From: Chara braunii
Lineage: Eukaryota; Streptophyta; Charophyceae; Charales; Characeae
NCBI GenBank assembly: GCA_003427395.1
Contig: BFEA01000107.1
Coordinates: forward strand, 2,107,252-2,132,637
DNA: 25,386 nt
Reading direction: 5' to 3'
Below, in pieces: positions 7,613-17,177 of the stretch. Positions within the stretch are counted from its first letter, which is position 1; each line of letters starts with the position of its first letter. The translations under genes were made by a program, and so were the position numbers. The notes below the pieces were generated by a model. That model saw nothing but the letters and a program-made list of their open reading frames with translations. It searched no databases and had not been told where the DNA came from.

Positions 7613-7723
7613 GCTACCGTCTTCACCCAAACGCCCGGTCATTATCACCGTATCTGGACCGCAACTTGGCCCAAATGCAGCTATAATGACCGGGCGTTCT
7701 ATTCGGGTAGAGACGGTAGTAGC
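7613..7723. mobile_element. foldback hairpin element, copy 2
   Basis: The core arms ACGCCCGGTCATTAT (7631-7645) and its exact inverse (7683-7697) extend with gaps outward to GCTACC at 7613 and GGTAGTAGC near 7723. It shares the inner GGTCATTATAGCTG motif, the CCCGAATA-like middle and the GCTACC outer end with the hairpin at 3661-3773. Non-coding. Confidence 0.65.
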
Positions 7724-7794
7724 ATGGATTACGGTCCCACTTGCATGGATCAAGAGATATTGGCCGTTGATCTTCGTTACCTACAGACTACCGG

Positions 7795-8126
7795 TGCAAG
7801 AAGCACGCTCTTAGCACGCACATGGCACACTACCTGTGCAAGAAGCACGCACATAGCACACAGCACATAGCACATAGGACATAGCACATAGCTCATAGCA
7901 CGCACATGGCACACTATCCGTGCAAGAAGCACGCACACAGCACGCACATGGCACACACAAAGCACGACCTTAGCACGCTCATAGTACGCACATAGCATCA
8001 ACATAGCATGCACTTACCATAGCACGATCTTAGTCTGCACTTACCACAGCACGTACATAGCACATAGCACAGCATGCAGTTAGTAACCACATAGCACGCA
8101 CGTGCAGCAGGCGCAAGTAGCACACT
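7795..8126 (+). repeat. AGCACGCACAT minisatellite
   Basis: Degenerate units of about 9-11 bp around AGCACRYACAT and AGCACATAGC. A longer period is visible where GGCACACTAYCYGTGCAAGAAG recurs at about 7824 and 7907. No gene. Confidence 0.85.
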
Positions 8127-8213
8127 GAGAGAGAGAGAGAGAAGGAGAGAGAGAGAAGGAGAGAGAGAGCTGACTTATCCAACGCACGCGATTGATTATC
8201 GTTATCGTAATCG

Positions 8214-8245
<32 letters not shown>

Positions 8246-8250
8246 GCGTC
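8127..8250. repeat. GA and TCA microsatellites
   Basis: A (GA)n run with AGGA interruptions at 8127-8170 and a (CAT)n run of about 12 units at about 8213-8246. The translated open frames here are artefacts. Confidence 0.9.
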
Positions 8251-8640
8251 ATCATCCTGAACAGATGACAGTCGGGCTTGATTTGTGCGACGATTGATGG
8301 GTGGGCAATCGAGCGATCCGGGGATCGAGGACGTGGATAGGATCGCATTGGATGATCCGTTCGGGGTGGAGTGGATCGAAAGGTGGGGATGGATCGTATC
8401 GGATGCTTGGCACCTCTCAACACTCTTCCTGAAACGAAGTACCAATTTTATTTTTCTTTCTTCTTCTTTTTTTGAAAACAATAACCAGTCCCACCGCTAC
8501 GAAAGGTGATAAGAGCACCCCCCCCCCCCCCCCCCTCTCTTATAATAGTAGTACTAATTCCTAAAACGAGATTGCGTGAGTTTGGGGGGGGGGGAGGAAA
8601 TAAAAAAAAAACGAGTTTGTCCTGACGACGCCAACGCCAA
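8251..8640. other. no recognised gene; poly-C and poly-G runs
   Basis: GATC-rich unique sequence (8320-8405), then runs of 18 C (8518-8535) and 12 G (about 8583-8594). No domain-bearing frame. Confidence 0.5.
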
Positions 8641-9500
8641 GCTTCTTTCTGTTCTGTCACTCCTCCTCATCGTCTCCCTCCTCCTCCTCCTCCTCGTCCT
8701 CCATTGGAAAACCTCGACTCAATCTCAAACCCTCCTTCCTCTTCTATCCCTCCTGCTCCTCCTCCTCCTTCTCCTCTCCCTCCTACTCCCACAGGAAACG
8801 ACGACTGCAGGTGATGCCTAGTACAAACCGTGTGTACGATCAGCTCGCGCTGATTACTTCCTTGCACCTTGAAAATGCCGCCCGTCGATCCCGATCTCGA
8901 CCGTTCGATCAGCAGGATCCACAGGATCCACAGGCAGTGTGTGCAACAGTCGGAGGCGTAATCAGCGCGGTGCCTCGTCCAAGGCGGAGGGGGAGCAAAA
9001 GGAGGAGAAGGAGGAGGAGGAGGAGGAGGAGAGCAGAAGAAGAGAAGAAGGAGGAGGAGGCGGAGGGGGAGGAGGAGTGATATACAAGAAGAAGAATGAC
9101 AGATGGCGGTCTCCGTGATGCGTGATCTCTGTCCCGCCGACCATCTTCCTCCTCCTCTGCAAGAGCGCGGTGTTTTCCTCCTTTCTCTTCCGATTGCGCC
9201 GTGCCCACCTCTCTCCCCCCAACCCGTTTTCCCTCAACCGATCCCGGCCGTCTTCCCCATCCCCTTCCTCCTCCTCCAACCTCCTCCTCCGTTCCCACTT
9301 TGCAGATGCGGATCGCTCCCGCGCGATTGCGCGACGCTCTTTCCCTCCCCCGCCAATGCCGGCGGGAAAAGAGACCTCTACGTTCTCCCTCCCCTCCTCC
9401 AGGAGTCCCGTTTAAGACCCCGTTTAAGACCCCCCCTCTGCCCCCCTCTCCCCCCACTTTTCCCCTCCTCAAACTATCCTTTCCTTCTTTCCCGAACGCG
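8641..9500. repeat. pyrimidine-rich low-complexity DNA with one GAG block
   Basis: The plus strand is CT-rich, dominated by CTC and CTT triplets (8655-8790 and 9130-9490), broken by a GAG-rich block at about 8980-9080. CGTTTAAGACCCC occurs twice in tandem (9409-9432). Several overlapping open frames encode only Leu/Ser/Pro or Glu/Arg runs and are not supported as genes. Confidence 0.7.
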
Positions 9501-9648
9501 ACGCGCCGAAATTTTTCGATTTGTTCGTGTCATCCTTGCACACACGGAAAAAAAAGACGAAAAAAAGGAACGCTACTGTAATTAATCTTCTTTGTATCGT
9601 TCCAATTTTATTTTATTTTTTATTTTTTATTTTTTTTGTCGATTTCAA

Positions 9649-9828
9649 ATGGCTGCCTCGGAGGACAAACCGCCCGGACTTGTCCCCGTTCCCCTCAACG
9701 ATCCACGTCCTCTCTCCGCCTCCGCTCTCCTACCTGATCCTCTTCTCCCTCCCTCCCGATCCCGATGTTCTTTCCCGGGCTTGCTTGGCCTTTTCGAGCG
9801 GCCCATCAACGTAATCAGCGCCTGCTGA
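9649..9828 (+). CDS. small unassigned ORF, possible first exon or uORF
   Basis: ATG at 9649 sits in a good plant start context (AAATGGCT) after a pyrimidine-rich leader. It encodes 59 residues starting MAASEDKPPGLVP and ending at TGA 9826-9828. A splice-donor-like AAC|GTAATC occurs before the stop (about 9809) and a strong GAG|GTAAGG just after it (about 9841). No domain is recognisable. It could be the first exon of a gene whose later exons are not seen, or chance. Confidence 0.2.
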   Translation: MAASEDKPPGLVPVPLNDPRPLSASALLPDPLLPPSRSRCSFPGLLGLFERPINVISAC

Positions 9829-9959
9829 TGACTCACAGGAGGTAAGGGGAACTGGGCGCCCACTACTGCGGACACACGCACCCGCGCGAGCGCGGGCTGA
9901 CAGGCGCGCACAGGCACCAACACCCGCTTACTTGGCATTACCCGTTCAAGATGACGGGT

Positions 9960-10420
9960 GGCCAGAACGAGGAGGAGGAGAAGAAGAAGAAGAAGAAGAA
10001 GAAGAAAAAGAAGAAGAGGAGGGAGGAGGCGGAAGGGGAGGGGGAGGGGGAGGGGGAGGGGGAGGGGGTATGAACTTGGGGTGTGATGACTCACAGTTAC
10101 TTGGCAGTCATCTTTCAAGGAGGGGAGCAGAAGGACGACGAGGAGGAGGAGGAGGAGGAGGAGGAGGAGGAGGAAGACAAGAAGACGAGGAGGAGGAGGA
10201 GGAGAAGACGGAGGAGGTGCAGAAGAAGAAAGGGAAAAAGGAGGAGGAGGTGCAGAAGAAGAAAGGAGGCGGGGAAGGAGGGGTAGGAGGAGCAGAAGAA
10301 AAGAAGAGAAGAGCAAGAAGATAAGAAGAGAAGAGCAAGAAGAAGAAGAAAAAGCAGGAGAAGACAGAGGAGAACCAGAAGAAGAAGAGGAGAAAGAAGG
10401 AGGAGGGAGGGCAACAAGAC
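9960..10420. repeat. purine-rich tract (GAA, GGGGGA, GAG repeats)
   Basis: The plus strand is nearly all purine: (GAA)n at about 9976-10010, GGGGGA-type repeats at about 10034-10067, (GAG)n at about 10140-10175, then mixed AGAAG to 10410. Frames through it encode Glu/Lys/Arg or, on the other strand, Leu/Ser runs, and are not genes. Confidence 0.85.
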
Positions 10421-11262
10421 GGCGAACTCACCGGGCGGACTGCTTGGTGAAGAGGAGCACTGGCGTTGTGCACTCCTTCGTGCAGCCGCCAAGCGAGGCC
10501 GACATCACCCGACTTCTTTTCTGCCTTGTTCTTTTTCTGCCCTTGTACTTTTTCACGAGTAGAGGAGTCCGCCTACCGGTAGGCCCCCAAGGGTCCAAAA
10601 CAGACCCCCTACGAATTTGCGCTGGCCCGCCTGGCGGTCAGTCCCGGTGGTCGACCCGGGCGGGATCCACGCGGGAACGACCTGGGCTGTTTCCCTTTTG
10701 ACTTTGGATCTTAGCAGTCCGACCCAGCCCGGGTGGCCTGGCTGGTGGATTAAATCTTCCAACTTTGTATGTCAGAAGTTCAAAACCTCTTCCAAGGGGC
10801 ATCTACCCCAAGATGATTCGATGGCAATCTCGTCAGGTCCCGAGCAGACTTGTATGTTCCCTATGGGAACTGAACCGGGAACTTCAACCGGACGAAATGG
10901 TACCCCCTGAACTGGACGGGGACTTCAAGAGGAAGAAATGTTACCCGGGGAAAGCAGCGAAGACTGAACCAGGAAGGAATCTAAGGCGGTAACCTCGAGG
11001 GCGAACCATCTGCGTATTCATCGCAAAACTCTGAGACTCAAGGATAGGTGATTGTCACTCTTGGCACTAAAACTTCAAGAAGACGATTGCCCACTATCTC
11101 CTGATCGAAAGGACGGTTACAGGATATTGACAACAAAATCTTATCATTCTTCTGTGTAGCAGTTCAATAACTTTTTACGGATAATAGCCTTCCCTGAACC
11201 GGATGGTACTCCGACTATGGTAAGTCTTCTATCTCCAGACACTTTGATGTTGCAGTATTGAT
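10421..11262. other. no recognised gene; weak internal repeats
   Basis: A run of similar segments near 10868-10970 (TGAACYGG, GACTTCAA, AAATGKTACCC) suggests a diverged tandem repeat of about 40 bp. ACTTCAAGAAGACGATTG (about 11072) recurs in similar form near 11730. Short open frames show no domain. Confidence 0.4.
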
Positions 11263-11547
11263 TTGCTCTGCTATCCATGGCAAATTCACTTCGCTTTCCG
11301 ACTTATTTCCAATATAATTATAGTTCGAATTCTCGCAGATAATACAGAACAATATGGAGAGAAATTTGTTTCATTTTTGGACGTTCACTTCTTTGACGGT
11401 CAATTGGAAGGCTTTGAGAGCGAAGTGCTTCAACTCATTCCACTGTCATGGTTAGTTAACCAAAAAAGGCAGGAACTGCGCCATATCAACATCCCTCCAC
11501 TGAACAATTGCGAAATGCCTGTTGAATTTGCAGTTGCATTTGCCTAA
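11263..11547 (+). CDS. unassigned 94-codon ORF or terminal exon
   Basis: The frame ends with TAA at 11545-11547. Its second part, from about 11338, has mixed amino-acid composition like real protein (for example ILADNTEQYGEKF and QLIPLSWLVNQKRQ), unlike the low-complexity frames nearby. A splice-acceptor-like TTCTCGCAG precedes it. No family is recognised. It may be the last exon of an unseen gene or part of a mobile element just upstream of the LINE fossil. Confidence 0.3.
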   Translation: MLCYPWQIHFAFRLISNIIIVRILADNTEQYGEKFVSFLDVHFFDGQLEGFESEVLQLIPLSWLVNQKRQELRHINIPPLNNCEMPVEFAVAFA

Positions 11548-11859
11548 TTATAAGAAGTTGGGTTCTTCATTTCCACATTCTTACCTAATGAGTGCATGGG
11601 GCACAAACGTTCCTTCCCCTTCCCCCTCCCCCTCCCATATCCAACCTTTTGCAAGTGGCTGCAGTAGACTACGAGTGAAGTAAAATTGTTGAGTTTGAAC
11701 CTCGGGGGTATTGGGGATTCGACGGGTAACTTCAAGAAGAAACGATTGAAGTCATGGATTCATACTTAGGCTAATGGTAATTAAATTATAAACTTAATAA
11801 AGATCAAATTAACGTCCTGGCAAATGATGGGATGGTACCCATATATGGTCCCCTGTTGT

Positions 11860-14285
11860 TCGTTTGAAAGGATGGATGGGTATCATCGTACACTAGAATT
11901 TGAATGTCGAAATTGTCGATTATTACTCGGACATGTAGGCGTGGTTAAAACTGCTAATAAATAAACAATACTACATCATTGCTATTGTCTACATCCCATT
12001 TACCTTAAAATTTAGAATTTATTCTTTCATGATTTGTTGTACATAATTATGGGAGGTAACAGAGTCATATTGGCAACAAATTGAAATATATCAATAGATG
12101 TTTCACTTATTCTCAATACTCAAAATGTCTTAGAGATAAAGGATTACTAATGAATTTTATGGATATTGTAGAACGGGTGGACATATACCATTTATCTCAT
12201 CCTAACAAAAACGGTTTCACATTATATTCCAATCCTAAAAAAATGTAAGAATTATCAAACAAAGGTTAGATTACTTTCTGACTTCATAAAGTTTATAAAA
12301 ATAGGTTATATAAATATTTGAATGGACCCACCCCCTATGAGATTATGAACATGTCATACATACAGTTTTAACTTATGATATTGTAAAAGGACGCGACCTA
12401 TTCCCACTCAACACATTAAATTTGAAGGACGAAGGTCTCGTCAAATAGATGAAGATTTTTTTTAAAAGTTTGAATAATGCACGATCTATGTGTTAATTTA
12501 CAACAGATTGGTGGAAAGTGGGCTCACACATGTTCTCGAACTTGTTGTCAATTTTTTCAGGCATCATGGCATATCAAAGAAATAAATTGGAGGTGCATTT
12601 GCGGAAGAAGATCGAACATGTTACATCAAAAATGTCTCAACATGCAATTTCATATTTCGTTTCGGACAAAAAAAAAAGTTAAGCTAACGTCTGAATGAGA
12701 CAACATCAAGAAAAAAAAACATGAAATTTAGTATGAGGGACTACATGTCAAAGGGATTACAACGACATCATTATACGATCGTATGACGAAGGAGTCATTT
12801 CAAAAGCTCATTTCCGGACGATCAACTATCACAATCAGGGAACTCAACCACACATTCGATTCAGATCGTCCTGTAGGAACCGCAAACCCTCTACAACTAT
12901 GCAGCCACATACTGCAGTTATATAATAACTTTTCGCCTGCAATGAGTTGTGATTGATTGTGAAGTACACTTGAATAACAGTCATTGGTCTTCCATCACAG
13001 TTAGATTTTTCACTATGATTTTGTTATATTTTAACTGCTCTATCACTGATACGGAGGAGTTTGAGGTTTTGAAGTCCATGTCTAGAGGGAAGACCCCAGG
13101 TGATGATGATTTGTCATGTCTACGGGAGGAAGTTGTCAACAAGAATGTGCAAAGGGGTTATCTCGTGCTATCTAAGAAGGAGGACAAATATGAGTTTCAA
13201 AATTTGAGACCTATTGCAGTTTTAAATGTTTCGTAAAAGTTATGGGCTAAGATACTAGCAAGGGGATTAGGGAAATACGTATTGGAATTACTCCAACATG
13301 ACTAAGAAACATTCATGAGAGGACAAACAATATTTACAAACATCATGACAACAATAAAAACGTTGGAAATTACAAATAATAAAGAACTACACCACGCAGT
13401 CTTTCTACTATATCTAAAAAAAAACTATAACTAAGTCAACAGGCCTTATGTCGTTACTACTATAAAGATAATGAGATTTGGCTAGGTCTTCTCTACATGG
13501 GACGTGACGATGTACCCGGCGTTATGGTTAATGACAAAATATCTAATAAATTTTTGTTATCTCGCTTCTTGAGGCAGTGGTGCTCACTGAACCATTTCCT
13601 GTTTATCATCCGAATGAAGGTATTCTTAACTAACATCCGGTAAAACCCTATAATCGACGACTTTTTAACAGGATCTAACTATTACGAGGTCAAGGTGTTG
13701 TTCGGCAACCTCTTTGTAGCAGCAAAAAATCCAGTTGTATCCTTAAGGACACTAAAATAATACCTAGCGAATATTCAACCTTATCCGGAGACTTCTTTCA
13801 ACATGCATACGTCCGTATTTTTTCTTGTCCCAAATTTTCACATGTTTGTACAATGGGGTATGTGCAAAATGAATGAAGAACAATTTGAACGTTTCTCAGG
13901 CCTTCAGATATCTCTCATGTTATGAGAAGGCGATCAGAATGACTTGTTACTTCAGAAGTCGGCTCACATGTTTGTCACATCGGGCAGAGCCTCCCATTTG
14001 TCATTGTTCGGCAAATGGATGATAATTAAAGGTTCTTTATTTGCTCTTCTATGGTTTTTGAGAACGGTAAGGAGTTTTGGTAAACAAGTCTGATAAAATA
14101 TGGAACAATTGAGTTTATGTGGAAGCCTTACGCATGAGATATAGACTCCTTTATCTAAAAATCGCATGAAAAATGTTATGTCTCCCACGTAACCAAGGAG
14201 GATTGGGGATCTTGGACCCCAGGAAACAACATGATGTGATGCTTGTTAAATCGATCTTGAAAACTGCACTTAAACCATCAGTACC
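11860..14285 (+). pseudogene. degenerate L1-type LINE, endonuclease and reverse transcriptase
   Basis: Translated traces follow the L1 ORF2 order across several shifted frames. The endonuclease region includes MGIIVH (about 11876), an IIMGGN stretch like the GGDFN motif (about 12046), and MDIVERVDIYHLSHPNKNGFT (from about 12159), which fits the end of this domain. Reverse transcriptase includes SMSRGKTPGDDD (about 13075), FQNLRPIAVLNVS, a FMRGQTIFTNI stretch and IIDDFLTG (about 13650) in place of the YADD active site. CLPRNQGGLGILD (about 14179) is the typical region after it. Stops and frameshifts are scattered throughout, so it is dead. A TTAA-bounded MITE interrupts it at 14270. Confidence 0.8.
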
Positions 14286-14404
14286 CAAGGGGGTCTTAGG
14301 CCCCCTTTAGGGAGTCTCTGATGCAAATGCATATGAACCGGCGAGGCACACCGATTAAGTTATCGTGTTAACGACCTAGAAACGTGGAGGTACTAGTGGT
14401 TTAA
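14270..14404. mobile_element. TTAA-bounded MITE inside the LINE fossil
   Basis: Starts TTAAACCATCAGTACC and ends GGTACTAGTGGTTTAA, inverse with two mismatches, TTAA at both outer edges. 135 bp, no coding capacity. It sits where L1-like coding similarity breaks off. A CCC-rich inverted stretch (GGGGGTC..GGCCCCC) lies just inside the left end. Same terminal family as 4461-4799 and 22425-22747. Confidence 0.75.
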
Positions 14405-15040
14405 ATGGTCAGAAATCTTATTGAATCTCTCTTGCTGACATATTTTGCGAGGGAATGAAACATGGTCTTACTTTTAGATATCAAGACCTGTCTGTTGTCG
14501 CACTCCTTTCAAAGACGACATATCAAATCGTAAATTTGAAAGGCTATTATGCAGGCTCGAAAAGCATTGAGCCCGCCCTCACTCTCTGTCATCCTTTCTA
14601 AATTGTGATAAAGATAGGACACGAAGCACTCAGTATAATCCAATACCTATCTACTATTATCAACCCTCTTAAGGGCTAATTCCCAAAGTAATGAAAAAAC
14701 TTCCTTACTTTTTGTAAATTTGGTGTTCGCGTGTTTGATATTTTTCGCCAATTGCCTGATCTGTTTCGCAGATTTCGACGACTTATTTCCAAGGTCGTAC
14801 AAATCACTTAATAATAAATATCATTTTTTACCCACGTCAAGCAGCAGGAGTCCTCGCCGAGGGAAACATGGTGTCATTCACCCCAAAGATATTGCAGTTA
14901 CCAAAGATTGGTTGCCTTCTAACTCCATGCCATCTAGGAGGGGGAGACAAGTTCGTCAGACATATGCCCCTCTATACAAATATAAATATGAGCCCAAGGA
15001 GGTCCTTCGACAAATCCTCACATCAATTGGCTGGTGAGAT
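14405..15040 (+). pseudogene. probable C-terminal remnant of the LINE
   Basis: Beyond the MITE, similarity is weaker. A frame ending at 15037 reads IHPKDIAVTKDWLPSNSMPS and then RRGRQVRQ, which fits the layout of the reverse-transcriptase-associated C-terminal region of plant L1 elements (a Pro-Lys segment, Trp-Leu, then Leu/Met-Pro-(Ser/Thr)-Arg). The zinc-binding cysteines are not visible. Reading this as part of the same element is inference. Confidence 0.4.
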
Positions 15041-15342
15041 ATCCCTTCAGTTTTTGTAGGATTTATAAATTGAACTAGCAAGAGTTCCTTAACAACGCTA
15101 ACAAGTAGACTCGCATGTACGAGGGGTATGATGGGGCTAAGCATTGCATGTCTGCCAAGGGAACTCAGAGGACGTCATTGCCCATTAGCATTTCACATGG
15201 TCGAGCCTTCGACCTACTTTTACTGCAATATGAATTATCCACTTTTGTAACACTTCGTATATACTTATTGTCTTAATGCTCATTATCTATAAGAAGGCAA
15301 AAAAAGACCTCCTTAAATTCAACAATTGCACATCTTGGAAGG
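15041..15342. other. no recognised feature
   Basis: AT-rich sequence between two LINE-derived stretches of opposite direction. Nothing specific could be assigned. Confidence 0.4.
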
Positions 15343-15470
15343 TCAAAAACTTGTATCTAAGATGAAAGTATTGATTGCTAATGCCCTTCGTGTCAATGAT
15401 ATACGGTCTCCCCATTTGACCATGAATAATATTGCCACCTCCACCAGTCTGACCCCATCGTCTTTATGAC
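15343..15470 (-). pseudogene. LINE ORF2 scrap, opposite strand
   Basis: The minus strand encodes WGDRISLTRRALAINTFIL, which fits the W..-LSLAGR-..-LI..-VL segment found after the reverse-transcriptase domain in L1-type ORF2. It ends in a stop at 15343. It runs opposite to the neighbouring fossil, so it comes from a separate or inverted copy. The hAT element at 15477-16202 abuts its upstream side, so the rest of this copy could lie beyond 16203, but no further domain was recognised there. Confidence 0.45.
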
Positions 15471-15476
15471 CACAAC

Positions 15477-15578
15477 CAGGGTTGCCAGCGTTCGGGACGG
15501 GCCGAACGCCCGAACCCGAACGCCCGAACGTACGGGACCCCTTCGGAAGGCGTTCGGCCATTCGGGCCGAACGTGGAC

Positions 15579-15609
<31 letters not shown>

Positions 15610-16202
15610 AAAAATTCCGAAAAAAACATATGTTATGGAGAAAAAATAAACTTAACAACATTTGCCTGGTCACTACATCCAAATTCTTTACCAAATTTGA
15701 ATTAAAAATCAAATACAGAAAATAAACAGAAAAAATAAAAAGAGAATTAAAATGAGTGAGTGTGCCAGCATTTTTCGACACCGCCATCTTTGCAGATTTT
15801 TTATTATTTTTTGGCATTGACAAATGCCCTGAAAATTTACAGATATGTATTTTACATAATCAATAAATCATTAAAAAATTTTCAAAAAATAATAAAATGT
15901 TTTAAGCCCCGAAATAAAGTGAAAACAAAAAATTAAAAGTGAAAAAAAATAAAATAGTGAGTGGGCGAGCACGTTTTGACACCCCCATCTTTGACGATTT
16001 TTAATGTTTTTTTTGGCTTAGCAGAATGACTTCAAAATTTATAGGCGTGTAGGTTACATCATAGAGAACTCACAAAAAAAAAGTCAGAAAAAAAAACTTA
16101 TTTTTAGGCCCCGACATTTTTTTTGGCGGGGGCCGGACCCCGAACGCCCGAACGTTCGGGGGCCAGCCCGGGGCCCCCTGAACGTTCGGTCAGGTAACCC
16201 TG
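15477..16202. mobile_element. 726-bp non-autonomous hAT element
   Basis: Ends are CAGGGTTGCC and GGTAACCCTG, typical hAT termini. Flanking 8-bp sequences ACCACAAC (15469-15476) and ACGACAAC (16203-16210) are a target duplication with one difference. Just inside both ends are GC-rich palindromic stretches built on CCGAACGCCCGAACGT and GGCCGAACG. The middle is AT-rich and has a diverged tandem duplication of about 200 bp (near 15755-15955 and 15956-16130, both with a GAGTGAGTG..CATCTTTG pattern). No transposase is encoded, so movement would need one supplied elsewhere. Confidence 0.85.
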
Positions 16203-17177
16203 ACGACAACCTTAAGCTTCTCCGAAGATTTTTAATGTTTTTTTCGTAGCCACCAACCTTTTATTTTTAGCCTCAATTAACCTGCATATCAACAACCACT
16301 ATGAACAATTAGATTGAACAATTTCTGTAAATGCGCACAAGCTCGTGGGGAAGACTTTTATAAGACCAATTGCATAATGTGTAAACAGGGATTATACCTA
16401 ATAGGTGAGGGTGACTTCTAAGGTATTTCTAATCACTAATTATAAACAAAGAGTCTATGTAAGTGAAACTACACCCAAGCATAGGTTTGTGTGTGATGCG
16501 ATAAACAAAGTGAGTGCTAACATACAATCAGGTACAAAATCAAAAGTTGTCTCCGCCTTGCTCCTGCGTGTTAATGGGAAAAAAAATACCCTTTATGCCT
16601 TCACACCCTGCGATGCACAAAGTGCGAGAGTATATGATTTTTTTTTTCTCCCCCCTGGATCACAATTTTGTTGAAAACGAAGACTTAATTCTATTGATAG
16701 GGAGATGTGCCTCCCACAACAAGAAAATAAAACAAGGGCGAAACTTGAGAGTCAACCTGTTCGGCCTAAGATCATGCTAAATATTGTCTTGCATACCAGG
16801 TATCCTAAACCAATAGTACCGTTTCAATATACCGACCGCAGGGAAAACAAATAGAGTGAACGCGTTTCGACTCGGATGAATTTGGGAGCTCTAGTAGCAG
16901 CCCATTCATTTTTCGAAAGGTGCACCCGTATGTACAGATGATAATTCATTGTTCGTCAGTCATACCTATCTATGCTAGTCAGTCACCTTGTCACCCTACC
17001 TTTTTTTTTTTTTTTTTTCTCTTTCTTTTTAACTGCCTTTTTATTTCTCTCCAAGCTTGAATATTATGACTTGCTTGAGTATCTATTTCAAGTGTGTGAA
17101 TTTAAAGATACTATTTGTGATCATCAAGTCAAACTGCTAACTGTGAATATTATCATTCATCCCTTTGTCTGACCTCC
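16203..17177. other. no recognised gene
   Basis: Short open frames (16405-16674, 16514-16780, 16972-17172) lack domain features. A 22-nt T run sits at about 17001-17018. The left part may be the continuation of the minus-strand LINE scrap, but no motif was found to confirm it. Confidence 0.4.

Larger units (their letters stand above)
7188..7779. mobile_element. inverted-repeat-bounded block carrying minisatellite and hairpin
   Basis: TAACGAAGATCAACGGCCA at 7188-7206 is exactly inverted at 7761-7779 (19 of 19). Weaker similarity continues on both sides. Between the arms lie the second 12-bp minisatellite block and a foldback hairpin. The layout resembles a non-autonomous TIR element that has amplified an internal repeat. 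No target duplication was found. Confidence 0.55.

Noticed and set aside
7034-7753. 239-codon minus-strand frame rich in Gly, Ser, Thr and Pro
   Set aside because: A by-product of the 12-bp minisatellite, which keeps all frames open.
7795-8126. CRISPR array, because of short repeats with spacing
   Set aside because: Units are degenerate, contiguous and 9-11 bp long with no unique spacers, and the context is eukaryotic.
9645-10492. Leu-, Ser- or Glu-rich frames on both strands
   Set aside because: Encoded by GAG/GAA repeat tracts; composition reflects the repeats only.
10433-10572. Possible minus-strand exon ending at a GTGAGT donor, with NKAEKKSGDVGLAWRLHEG
   Set aside because: The frame and donor are present, but no homologue is recognised, the acceptor is poor and no partner exon was found.
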